A program made the translations under genes and the position numbers. The notes beneath the pieces are model-generated. The model worked only from the letters and a program-made list of their open reading frames with translations, was not told the origin of the DNA and did not search any database. A stretch of DNA of 64,000 nucleotides. It comes from Pyrus communis. Lineage: Eukaryota; Streptophyta; Magnoliopsida; Rosales; Rosaceae. The DNA lies in contig NC_084810.1 in the NCBI RefSeq assembly GCF_963583255.1, forward strand, positions 11,119,853-11,183,852, written 5' to 3'. Positions 35,908 through 46,143 of this stretch are shown here, piece after piece. The stretch's first letter is position 1, and each line of letters begins with the position of its first letter.

Positions 35908-36746
35908 TTGCGCTAATCCACGGTGATGACGAATTAATGAATGGAGATTTCTCATGAATTGTCAATTACTTATAATTTCTAGATATCGTCAAATTTGAAG
36001 TGTTCATTTAGCCAGTTTTGGCATCTTTCTTGTCTTCCTTGGTACATTAGGTTTGTGGTGCAACTGCCTAACCGGTAACCTAGACTCTTTTGAAAAATTA
36101 GGCCTTTACTCATATGTATTTGGACAAACATGGTGTCCCATCAATTTTATGCACAAACTAAAAATTAGTTATTAGTTATTTGATGTTTGGTAAGTGCCCA
36201 AGATTGCTGTATCAAAGTTTCAAAAATTTCTACAAAGCCAACTTTTCAGTTTTACGTACGAAGATAGTCGAAGCTGTATTCCATGTATTCTGTCTAGCCT
36301 AATAGACACATCTATGGAACTCATCTTCTTAACGGCCCACCATAGACTATTTGTCAAGGATGGTTTACACCATTCTTTTTTAGAACTACACACGTGGATT
36401 CTCTTCCCTAGAGTTATGTAGGCAATCCTATTCGAATTCAACCACACATCCCAATCAACTCCATTCTCCCCTCGCTAGAGATCATGGCCAAATTTGACCG
36501 GATTTCGCTTCCGTCCATGGATGTGCGCAAATTTGATTCCAACAATCTAATTTAACTTGATAATCAAATCATTTTTATAGTCATAAAAAAATTAATGCAT
36601 GTCACTAACTAGCTAGTTGTTTGATTTCATCATGTTTATTTTTATGCGTTGATTCTCGTTGATTTTATTCAATTCAACAACCGGAAATAAACAAAGGTGT
36701 AAACATAAAGAAAAAGAGTGCGCATAAATCAATTCAAGTGGAGGAT
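35908..36746. other. Intergenic, nothing supported
   Basis: AT-rich sequence with two overlapping ORFs of 75 codons on opposite strands (36194-36447) that are shadows of each other and carry no domain. Confidence 0.45.
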
Positions 36747-36906
36747 ATGAAGGTGTCGGGGTTCGATTTGAGGGACACGTAGGTGGGGCATTCGGTGGCG
36801 TACGAGTTCGACGTGGAGGTGGACAACAAGGTCCTGCCTTTCAAGCTTCTGGAGGACGTTGACTTGCCCGTTTTTAGGGTCGAGGACGAAAATGGGTTGG
36901 TCTAGA
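36747..36906 (+). pseudogene. Fragment of an unidentified plant gene
   Basis: One frame reads MKVSGFDLRDT, a stop (TAG), then VGHSVAYEFDVEVDNKV, LPFKLLEDVDLPVFRVED and ENGLV before a stop near 36904. Local GC content and codon regularity exceed the neighbourhood, so it looks like a retroposed or captured coding piece. The family was not recognised. It is followed by a purine-rich tract (about 36926-37030). Confidence 0.45.
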
Positions 36907-39330
36907 AAGGCAAATCGGCTGGTGGGAGGTGGGGATTCTGGGGAGAAAGGAAGAGAAGAAAGGAAGAAGAAGGAGAGGAGAGAGAAAAAAAAAATCCAAG
37001 TCACCTCTGAAGAGAAGAAAGAAAGAAAGAAAAATAAATCCACGTGGACCCCTTAATGACACATGGAGCCTAGTCATTGTCCACATGGGTGCCATGTCAT
37101 CACTTAACGGGAGACTTAACAATTTGACTAACTGATAGGTATGACTCTGGGACAAAAAAAACTTGATGTACTAAATGTTGAAAACCACGAAACATGAGGG
37201 TAATAAACTGATATTTACCCTATTTTTTTCCTCAGTTTGGCAACTAGTGATCATTAGTCTCCATGCATAATTTGTGGTGTTGTGGTATGAAAGCGTCTGT
37301 TTTCGACGTAGTATGATTGAACACGAGAAAGACAATATGAGGATAACAAACATCAAATAACTAGTTTTTAGTTTTTACATAAAATTGATGGGACATAATG
37401 TGCCTAATTTTTTATGACTCTAGCTTACCAGTTAGTGACATGCGTATTCCGGTGTCATCAAGACACCAAGATGGACACGTGTTGGTTGACATCCAAGGGT
37501 GACGAAAGCCATCCTAACATGCTTATGCTATGAACATGTAAAACAAGCATGCAATTTATGCTGAAAAGAACAAACAAAAATAGAAATATGTAACGTTAAA
37601 TATTAAAAATATGGGAATGCATGAACATGTTCAGAGCATACCACTAATCAAGAATACAATGGAAGGGATATTATAAAAATGTATGATTACAAAGAAAGAG
37701 GTCCTACATAGAGAGGAGGATTCGAAGCTACCAATACAGGATGCCTTAATGCCGGGATTGTACACCTCGTTTCGAACTCCTAAAGGGGGAGCAAAACAAA
37801 GAGTGAGTGGACTAAAGTTTATAATAACAATAAGTAAACCGCTTTTTTTTGAACATACTAACCCCTAGTTTTGAGAACACAATATAATACTCCATAGTAG
37901 GTTTTTCAGAAAACTCTAGCATGCCATAAAACCTTTGTAAAACATATATCATAGTGTACTTATTAGTGGTATCATAGCCGCCCAAAGGCGAATCCATCAC
38001 CCTAAGGTGAAGCTATACAACACTAGGTTACGTCAGTGAAGAAATATGGTCCACTACCGGAAGGTGAAGTTGTACGACTCTGGGTTTTGCCAGAGAAGAA
38101 ATGAAAGCTGTACAACACTGGGTTACGCCAGTGAAGAAATATGGTCCATTGCTTGAAGGTGAAGCTGTACGACTCTGGGTTGTGCCTGAGAAGAAATAAA
38201 ACATATCACACCGACACTAGCATTGACTACTGAAGTTGGGAGTATAATCATAAGGTACCTCAATACGCGTAAACTTGGTCATATGGCCATAGATAGGTAC
38301 GCACTCGTGTTGGGTGTATGTGTTGTATAATTACCCACTAAGTAAGCACAGAAAACATAAATAAAAACTTTCATATCATATCATTGGAGCTTAAAAGCTC
38401 AAAGCATCATATCTTAAATCCATAGGAGCATTCTAACTCAAAAGATCATCATAAACCATATTCATAAGCATATCTGTAAATATTTCAATGAACGTAAATT
38501 CAATAATTCATAAACGTTTCATAAAACGTAAATCATGAAATCATGCTTTTCATGTATGCATTCCTAATATTAAAATCATGCATTTAGGAAGAGATCCGCT
38601 CACATATACTCCATAATTGAAGAACCGTTCAAGTTAGGGAGGATGGAATTGCCACTAACAAACACACTTAAGCACATTAAAAAACCAATTAGTAAAAAGC
38701 TACTAAAACAATAGAATTTAGGAAAACGGACCGCTAAGTAAACAATGAAGTAAAGCTCCTATTTGGGAAAACGCACCTAAGCGCGCGCGCATACATATAT
38801 ACATATATAATCTAGGTGAACTCTTATTGCATGCTGCCTTATTTTTCAAACTCCACAAACAACGAAGTAAAGCTCCTATTTATACCAAACAGAGGCGGCT
38901 ACCAACCTATTTTGATTGGATGGAGTGACGGCAAGGATGAAACCGTGGACCTATCTAGTTCTTCTATAAGCTCAGGCATGTAAAGATGAGGAGAACTAAT
39001 ACTATGCATGCAACACCTATTGGCTTAGTCACCTAGTTGATGCAAGATGTGTCAATAGCAACTCAAAAGATTTAACCTGCACCTGCCACACCTCAAATGC
39101 AAAAGTGCTTACAAGCGCTGCACCTTAATTTAGATAGCTAAGGACCAAGTCATGACACGTCAAACCTTAGGTGGATCTCCAAGTTTGCTGGAATTACAAA
39201 CATACTAGTCTGCATGAAACATTTAAGCCACCTCCCACTATTTGTTTTCCTAGTCATGTCTCTACAGCCCACGTATTCTTATTCTAGAGTATTCCAACTC
39301 AACTTATCTCCCTAATTAATTAATGCAATA
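36907..39330. other. Intergenic, repeat-rich
   Basis: Contains a GGAGAAGGAAGAG-type purine tract, LTR-like sequence of gypsy character (about 37440-38340) without resolvable borders, a tandem duplication (38010-38200) and a GC/AT microsatellite near 38780-38810. No gene is supported. Confidence 0.45.
38010..38200. repeat. Two-copy tandem repeat, unit about 94 bp
   Basis: Each unit contains AGTGAAGAAATATGGTCCA, GAAGGTGAAG and TGTACGACTCTGGGTT, then GAGAAGAAAT. Copies are at about 38010-38103 and 38104-38200. It probably lies within an old LTR. Confidence 0.6.
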
Positions 39331-39616
39331 TCTGATAACCATTCTACAATTATGCAGAAATCAAACAAATTCAGAGGAAATCTTAAGAACAGATGAGAGA
39401 AAACAGATGAACAAAATGTGATCTTTTGTATTGATAAATCTTGATTGAGTTATATTTACAGGGCTGAGTTTGTTATATAGAGCTGTGGAGACTTAGCAGC
39501 CACGCCAATAGTTCTAACTAACAAAACAGACTTCTAACAAACTGCTAAAAACTTCTTAACAGCCTTTGCTGACATGGCACTCAATGCTGACATGGCTAAG
39601 TCCATCATATTCAACA
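39331..39616 (-). mobile_element. copia LTR with primer binding site, truncated element
   Basis: On the minus strand the LTR starts TGTTGAATATGATGG at 39616 and ends TTGATTTCTGCA at 39353, 264 bp, with CTCTATATAACAAACTC as TATA region. Twelve bases on is TGGTTATCAGA (about 39341-39331), close to the TGGTATCAGAGC initiator-Met tRNA primer site. Element sequence then stops, so only the LTR, primer site and a few bases survive. Confidence 0.6.
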
Positions 39617-40070
39617 ATATCTTCCACCACAAACTGCCACCTCCCACCTTTAATCCTCTCAACTCAAAGCTTAATCGTAAAGATAAATAGTGTCAATGTG
39701 CATAATTACTTGCATAATACGTCCACTTTGGTGGTTCTTCCTAGTTAGAAAAATAATATCCATAATAAATTCTAAAAATACAGGATCTTACAAGGCTTGG
39801 GTTTTTGGAGTGGAGTTATAATATTTAAATACTTCTTTTCTCATAGATATAGTTGATGTGGGATATTTCAACAGTATCGGATACTCTAAATCTTTTTATT
39901 GTAAGATCTTTGATAAAAACACAAAAACCAAGATGCAACGGTTTAAACGCTCAAATATCCTATACTCTAGAGCATTGCATAATTTTTGTCCCATCTTCAT
40001 CATGCACTCCTTTTCCCTATATTAAACACAATAGCCCTTGCTTAGAAGAACAATATTATTGAAGAAAGCC
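39617..40070 (+). promoter_or_regulatory. Upstream region of the split eugenol-synthase-like gene
   Basis: A little over 450 bp lies between the copia remnant and the ATG. It includes a possible TATA element (CCCTATATTAAACAC near 40016-40030), about 50 bp before the start codon. Whether it still drives transcription is unknown. Confidence 0.35.
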
Positions 40071-40774
40071 ATGGCTTGTGAGAAGAGCAAGATACTGATA
40101 TTTGGAGCCACAGTTTATCTAGGCAAGTACATGGTGAAAGCAAGTGTTTCTTTGGGCCATCCAACTTATGGCTACGCCCGACCAATCAAACCCAACACTG
40201 ACCCTTCCAAGCTTGAGCTGCACAAAGAATATGAAGCCATGGGACTCACCATCTTCCAAGTAATTAATTATATAGACACTAATGCTAATTAACCTCTCAT
40301 TTCTCAGTTACTCAATTCAATACTTAGGAGGTGCATTACCTGTTAGAACCAATTTGATATGGTGTGAACTGAACAGGGTGAACTCGATGAAAACGAAAAG
40401 CTAGTCGCAGTGCTTCGACAAGTTGACGTTGTAGTATCTACGCTGCTTGTACCTCAGCATCTTCAACAGTTAAAAATTATCAACGCCATCAAAGATGCTG
40501 GTAATATAAAGGGGAAAATATATTTGAGAAATGTTCTTTAGCGGTGACTGTAAATTTGAATCACTGATTATGTGAATATTCTTTGCTACATTACTCAGTC
40601 AAGTTCATTTACATATATGTTCATGTCTAACTACGTTCAATATAAACATGTTGGGACTGTGAAATCAGAGATTTATTCCGGCAGAGTTTGGAGATGATCT
40701 GGAAAGAGCAAGCACGCTGCTGCCTATCGAGGCTCTATATGAGAACAAAAGGGTGATTAGAAGGGTGACAGAAG
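40071..40774 (+). pseudogene. Eugenol/isoeugenol synthase-like reductase gene, 5' part (interrupted)
   Basis: This is an NADPH-dependent reductase of the PIP/isoflavone reductase-like family, whose eugenol synthase members make volatile phenylpropenes from coniferyl acetate. Exon 1 (40071-40259) encodes MACEKSKILIFGA...YLGKYMVKASVSLGHP. Exon 2 (40377-40511) encodes [20 protein letters not shown]. Exon 3 starts at 40669 (RFIPAEFGDDLERA) and stops being gene at 40774, where a hAT-like element begins. It resumes in frame at 62935. Defects: the cofactor loop normally reading GATGYLG is GATVYLG, a Gly-to-Val change at a binding glycine. The expected exon 2 donor after GGTAATATAAAG reads GGGG instead of GT. 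Function is therefore lost. Confidence 0.85.
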
Positions 40775-40825
40775 TAGACTTGGCAATTTCTTACACAACA
40801 CATTAACATGACACGTAAATGACAT

Positions 40826-41165
40826 CACTAGTAGAAAAAATAGCTTGTGCAACAAAAACAAAGTGTTGTCGCGCAAAAGAGATAGGAAAGAAAAAAAAAA
40901 AAATTTTTGCTCGACAAAAGTATTCATCGCGCAAGAACACTTAACGCGACGAACAAGCCTTGTCGTCGCACAAAGTCAAGAAGAAAAACGCACGAGTGAT
41001 TATTTTGGTGTGAGAATCTTATGCAACAAAAAATGGACCTTGTACGACGAATATGGACTTTGCGCGACAGAGGATTCATCGCGCAAGGTCCTGAATTAAC
41101 TGCAAGTGAATTAGAGGAATCAATACCGCATTTAGTACAGATGTTTGAGCGACGAATAGGCACTA
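40826..41165 (+). repeat. Terminal and subterminal repeat array, CACTA-B 5' end
   Basis: Terminal CACTAGTAG is followed by motif copies at about 40844-40880, 40911-40942 (TTCATCGCGCAAG), 40942-40975 (CGCGACGAACAAG / TTGTCGTCGCACAAAG), 41040-41055 and 41060-41090 (TTGCGCGACAGAGGATTC / ATCGCGCAAGG). Several are paired as inverted halves. Confidence 0.8.
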
Positions 41166-41249
41166 ACTTTCCTATAAATAAGCGCTTCTATTGTCCTTAT
41201 TCTTCACAATTCTATTCTCCTTATTCACCACAATTCTGTTCGTGGTGAG

Positions 41250-41640
41250 ATGGAGGATAAAAACAAGGATCAGAGTGTGACCGAGGTCAACCTGAATGAT
41301 TTGAGGCAGCATTTTCAGTTTGCGCATGCGATTGCTGTAGCCATGGGGAACAATTGTTCTACTGCTGAGTGGCGTTCTTGGAAAGATGTGCCCGAGAATG
41401 CGAAGAAGGCGGTGATGGAAGAATTATTAGTAAGTATATTGTTGATGGATCAATAAGTAATTTTGTGAAAATTTTTATTATATGTTGGAATTAATTATTC
41501 GCATATATGTGTAACAGTGTAAGTATACTATTAATGATGATATGAATGAACAGTTGATGAAGTTGATGGAGGATGCGTTGGAGGGAGGTTACAATAGGTG
41601 GCGTTATGAAGTCCAACGGAATGGAGGACCATCGAAGTAG
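41250..41640 (+). CDS. Extra short spliced CACTA ORF (mini Ptta-like), CACTA-B
   Basis: Exons 41250-41429 and 41518-41640 (GTAAGT donor, TAACAG acceptor, phase 0) encode 100 residues without internal stops. The order is a charged N-terminus (MEDKNKDQSVTEVNLNDLRQ), FAHAIAVAMGNNCSTAEWRS, WKDVPENAKKAVMEELL, intron, then CKYTINDDMNEQLMKLMEDA and YNRWRYEV. The SWK-x-(V/M)-P...K core, intron position and phase, and following D...W pattern match the Ptta protein at 57512-57980 and the short ORF at 42177. No equivalent exists at this place in CACTA-A. It is the only CACTA ORF here with an intact frame. Its role is unknown; binding to the flanking palindromes is inference. Confidence 0.65.
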
Positions 41641-41904
41641 CAGTTTTAATTTTTATGTTTAGTATGACAATATTTAAATTTAAGGTTTTTTTATTTTTTT
41701 TTATTTTTTTTTATAAGTTATGTATTTGGATTTAATTAGGCTTTAATTCCTGTTTGGGTTTTTAAATAATTGAATGGATTAAATCAATTTATTTAAGGTT
41801 TTAATTATTTGTAGAATAAATATTATAACTGAATATTTGTTTGTAATGATTTAAGGTTTTAATTATTATGAGGAAAGGTTTTTTTTTTTTTTTTTTGTCT
41901 TTTG
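41641..41904. other. AT-rich spacer in CACTA-B
   Basis: 3' region of the extra short ORF, with long T-runs (41690-41712 and 41879-41896). No gene. Confidence 0.4.
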
Positions 41905-42115
41905 ATGTTTGCGCGATGAACAGTAGTACGCGTCGCATAATCTTTGCGCGATTAAGAGCCATTCATCGTGCAAGATCACTTTGCGCGACTAAGAGCCATT
42001 CGTTGCGCAAATGGTTTTGAACGCAGTCTAACTAGTCAGCCAATCATTAAACGCTAACATTTATAGCTGGCAGTTATGAGGACCTTGCGCGACCAAGAGT
42101 TTGTCGAGCAAAGTG
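41905..42115. repeat. Internal TTGCGCGACGAA-type cluster between two short ORFs, CACTA-B
   Basis: Motif halves at about 41909-41948 (TTTGCGCGATGAACAG / GCGTCGCATAATC), 41942-41972 (TTTGCGCGATTAAGAGCC / ATCGTGCAAG), 41979-42010 (TTTGCGCGACTAAGAGCC / CGTTGCGCAAATG) and 42084-42112 (TTGCGCGACCAAGAG / TTGTCGAGCAAAG). These four consecutive imperfect palindromes end about 65 bp before the next ORF. Confidence 0.78.
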
Positions 42116-42176
42116 TGTGGAGTTATATATAAACACGATTTCAGAACCCTATTTTGCAAAGGTTTTGTATCAAACA

Positions 42177-42796
42177 ATGGCTGATTCAGTTTTAGAGTCA
42201 ACGAAAGGTTGGGATGGAGAAGGCTCTAGTGATGGAAAAGGTAAAAATAAATTATTGTTGACTTAATTGTTTTACATTTGATATGGTTGAAATTATTGTT
42301 TTAATAGGCTATATTACGTTAAAATTTTTGTGGTAGGAAAAAAAATGAAGAAAGCTGTGGTGACATTAGAGACATATCGGCGTAAGCGTTTGCCCTCATT
42401 TGTTGACAAAAGTTCGGCTGAAGCATACGCTGAACTTATTTACGATATAGGGGGATTGGTGCGAGAGAAATGTTCTATTGAGTTTAACTCTTAGAAAATG
42501 GTGTTTGTGGACGTGAAGAACTCGATGGTGCAGCAGTTATCGGTAAGTTTATATTATAGAATGTGTAATTGTTTTTGTTTAAATAAAATTTGTTTGCGAT
42601 ATTTAATTTAATTTTGTTGCCATTATAGGTTGTTTGGGATGTTGATGAAACTGATGAGAAGCAGCGGATGTATGTGGACGACCTTTTCAAGAAGAAGTTT
42701 CGGAAGTGGAAGTTCGATGTACAATGGACTGCAGATTGTGCACAAGTTAATAATGCCACTATCGATGCACCTACTGATGACGTAGAGGAAGAGTGA
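42177..42796 (+). pseudogene. Short spliced CACTA ORF (mini Ptta-like), CACTA-B
   Basis: Exons 42177-42240, 42337-42542 and 42629-42796 (64/206/168 bp) are identical in length and phase to the CACTA-A copy. Residues: MADSVLESTK start, Lys-rich KKMKKAVVTLETYRRKRLPS, KCSIEFNS, a TAG at 42492-42494 where CACTA-A has Trp, VFVDVKNSMVQQLS at the intron, then VVWDVDETDEKQ, YVDDLFKKKFRKWKFDV and an acidic tail EEE. The single stop is the only disabling change seen. The short ORF is preserved in two diverged elements despite general decay, which argues for past function. Confidence 0.72.
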
Positions 42797-42924
42797 CCTA
42801 ATTTGATTTTATTTTTTATTTTTTATGAAATAAAATTTATTTCAACGTTATGTTGGAGTTTATTTAAAAATTTCTGTTACATGCATGGAAGGCTTAAAGT
42901 TTACATTAGTTATAATATATATTT

Positions 42925-43179
42925 TGTTGTTAACTTTCCTAGTTTAAGTGTGATTGTGTAAATCCTAGATTATATTGGATTCTAGTTATCCTTTCCAATT
43001 ATATATTGTATTCCTTTGTGATGAAGGAATTTCTTCTCTCCTTTTACTACTATAAATAAAGGCACTATGTGGGAGGGATAACACACACATTCCCCTACAA
43101 TTTTACAAACACATCTCTCACTCTCTCTTCTCCTTGCCGCCTGCCCTTTTACCTTTGTCAGATAAAATAGGCTACAACA
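42925..43179 (+). repeat. 5' LTR of copia-2
   Basis: It starts TGTTGTTAACTTTCC and ends ATAGGCTACAACA. TATAAATA lies at 43051-43058, the likely core promoter. Directly after it is CGTTATCAACACGC, conserved with copia-1 (CGTTATTAGCACGC) and lacking an initial TGG. Confidence 0.93.
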
Positions 43180-44922
43180 CGTTATCAACACGCTTCTACC
43201 ACTGCGCTTAGGAATCTAATGTTGAAGAATTTTTCTACATCAAACCAGTTCATCCATATCATCACTCAATCAGGTTCTTTCAAAACAATGGTTTTTATCT
43301 CGATATTTTTGTAGTCCTGATAGCATGAACATTCATCATAATGCATGATCCAAATTTATGTTTTTCGAATTTTAGATTCTACATAAATTGTGTATGCATT
43401 ATGTTCATAATTGTTGAATTATGTGAATTTGATATTTGCCTTGAATTGCATCAAATATATGTACATGCATTAAAAATATTTGAATTGAATATGCATAGAA
43501 TTAAATTGAACTGAAAAAAAAAAAAATCGGAAAAGGCAGCGTTAGGGTTATTCGAACCCAGGACCTCGATTCGCTTAGGCCTGCAACTTGTGTGGCTGAG
43601 CCGAGCCAAGCTACCAGCTAAGAAGAGCCAGTAGCTATCTCTTCATGAAAACCAGAACGTCGTTGTTGATGGCATCGTCCCCAAAACCCCACTCGCCCGC
43701 AGATGAGTCACGGCACCACCGCCGACTTCCATTGAAAACTATGACCTGAAGTTGTGATTTTTGGGACAAATTCATCGTCCCTGATGATATTCATTGAAAT
43801 TCCTATCGAATTTCATTAGGTATTCAAGGATTTCGATTCGAAATCCCTATGGTTTTTTACACCCAAACATTGAGAAATCAAAATTTCTCAGTTCAATATA
43901 GGGTTCTAGTTCGAACCTGTGCTTCCATCGACCAATATTCACCCAGAACATGGCCACCAAAAATGGCCGCGCTCCAGCGACTTCACCCAGCAAACGCTGG
44001 GATGTTTTGGCTCTGACCCGAGTCCACTTAGGGCTCAACTGCATTCGAACTGCACACCAGCCCCTTAGGCTTTGGCGTTTTTTTCTTTGAAACCCATTAG
44101 TGTGATATAACAATCTAGGCTCCCAGATTGCAGCCCATAACCTGAAATCTGGCCCAAAATGTGACACCAGCCCGAGGGTTATAGTGTCCTATAAGCTGTG
44201 CCACACCGAATCATACCCTTTTATGGGCTCCTTCTTCGAATCTGGACTTCTCGTCTAGGCCACCCTTTTTAAGCCCAATCGTTTCCTCTAGCCTATGTGA
44301 AAAAGAAAAAAAAACAAAATTTTTAGGCTTGCCTAAAGCGGGCCGTGTGCATTCTTTTTTTAGGGGCTCGCTTTCAACGGCCCGATGTTTTTTTTCCTCT
44401 CCCCATGGGCCTGCAGTCCCATCTCGAGACACCCCAGCCTAATTTTTGGGCCTGGATCACACAGACTAAAATTGCTCTGCCGACGCGTGGGCTTTGGCCT
44501 ATCTTTTTGGGCCCCGAGCTTTGATTGTTTAATGTTTTAAAATAATTTGTGTTTTATATTTTTTCACCCACACTTTTAATTTGGCCCGAAGTCCAAATAA
44601 TTAATTCAATTATAATTGTAGAACTGAAGTTCTATTTGCATATTTTTGTTGCATATTTTTGTGTATATTTATGTTTGCCTGCATGAACATATGAACCTGA
44701 AGTTCAAAATTATTTTGAAACCTGAAGTTTCTTATAAACATGCCTTGTTTGAAAACCTGAAGTTTTCTTTAAAAACATCACCCATGAAAACCCGAAGTTT
44801 TTTCATGCAAAATTAAACCAATACATGTCTATTAGAACCTGTATGTTCTACTTCTATGGGAATGGATTGATTTTTGTCCATTACACTCACCACATCTTGT
44901 CCATCTATTTTGTGATGGGAAC
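43180..44922 (+). other. Untranslated leader of copia-2
   Basis: About 1.7 kb without a supported plus-strand gene. Near 43545-43620 the minus strand contains GGTCCTGGGTTCGAATAACC, a pol III B-box-like tRNA-type stretch, with a TGGCTCGGCTCAGCCAC segment about 40 bp before it. Minus-strand ORFs at 43847-44167 and 44211-44432 have no domain. Several AACCTGAAGTTT-type repeats occur at 44690-44850. Confidence 0.5.
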
Positions 44923-45896
44923 ATGTCAAATTTGAACAAACTCGACTTCACTGCTTTAGAGGTCTCTAGAAAGAACTACCTCAAACAGGTCCAAGATGTA
45001 AAGCTCCATCTCATTGCAAAGAACTTGCATCCCGCCATTGAAGAAGAAACGGACAACCCTGTTGATGAAGCTGAAAAAACCACTGCTATGATCTTCATCC
45101 GAAGACATATCCATGACACCTTAATACCTTGATGAGGAGGATCCACATGCACTATGGCTCGCTTTGGCTGATTGTTTTGATCACCAAAAGGACATATTCT
45201 TGCCTGAAGCAAGACATGATTGGCAGCATTTGCACTTCCAAGACTTTAAGTCTGTGAATGAATATAATTCTGAAGTTTGTCAAATCCAATCGCTTCTCAA
45301 GTTTTGTAATGAAACTTTGATCGAAGAGGATCTCATGGAGAAGACCTATTCGACATTTTCTGCTTCTAATATTGTCTTGCAACAATAATATAGAGCTCAA
45401 AAGTTCACTAAGTTCTCAGATTTGATCTCTGTTTTACTTCTCGCTGAAAAAACAGAACTAGCTGTTGATGAAGAATCAACAAGCTCGACCTACTGGGGCT
45501 ACTACTGTGCCTGAAACACATTATAGCATAAACGAACGCCCAAAACACCAAAAGAGGCTTGCTAGGGGAGGCCATAAGACACCCCGTGAAGGTCAACAGA
45601 GTCAAGGCCCATCAAAGGGAGGAAACAAAGCCTAGAAGTGCTTTAATCTTGCTCCCAAGGCCCCAAACTTCGAGAATAAGGGCAAAGCACCTGAAAACAT
45701 AGATGCGGATATGTGCTATCGTTGTGATTCAAAGGATAATTGGTCCTGTGTTTTTCGAGCTCCCAAGAAGGTTATAGCTGAATATTATTCTCATCATAAG
45801 AAGTTTGAATCAAACTTTGTGTAAGTGGACGAACCGGGGACCACAAAGATGAAGGTTTCTGACTTTCAAGAGGATACCACTCCTATGGAAGATTAG
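44923..45896 (+). pseudogene. Degenerate copia gag, copia-2
   Basis: It starts MSNLNKLDFTALEVSRKNYL. The capsid-like part includes IFIRRHIHD, then a frameshift near 45125, then LADCFDHQKDIFLPEARHDW and HLHFQDFKSVNEYNSEV. A zinc-knuckle remnant CYRCDSKDNWSC lies near 45715: the first Cys pair is kept but the His is replaced by Asn. It ends at TAG 45894-45896 after DFQEDTTPMED. It is homologous to gag of copia-1. Confidence 0.85.
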
Positions 45897-46143
45897 AATC
45901 TTAGACATAAAACAATTTTAGTTAGTTAAAATTGCACAATGGGGCCGAATTCCACCTAGTGGCCGACTCCTCCTTTGTTTTTGGTTGATTTTTCAACAAT
46001 TTTCCTTTATTTTTGGATTATTTGATTTTGGATATTAAGTTTTAATTAATTACCATGCTTGAATAAATGAAATTATTTTGAATTGATATTTATTTTTAGA
46101 ACTTTTATGCATGCGACCGATTGAAACTAATTTTTCATTCTAG
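45897..46143 (+). other. Gag-pol spacer of copia-2, intron-like
   Basis: About 247 bp, AT-rich and without an open frame, ending TTTTCATTCTAG before GTATGACTGG. The copia-1 spacer has nearly the same length and the same boundary. Arabidopsis ATCOPIA93 is known to separate gag from pol by a spliced or terminated intron; a similar arrangement is inferred. Confidence 0.5.

Noticed and set aside
40775..40806. C-terminal residues of the reductase gene before a stop codon
   Set aside because: The open frame runs on past 40774, but the bases from 40775 are the TAGACTTGGCA terminus of the hAT-like element. The true continuation is at 62935.
43847..44432. Two minus-strand ORFs of 106 and 73 codons
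   Set aside because: They are antisense to the copia-2 leader, have no domain and no homologue in copia-1.
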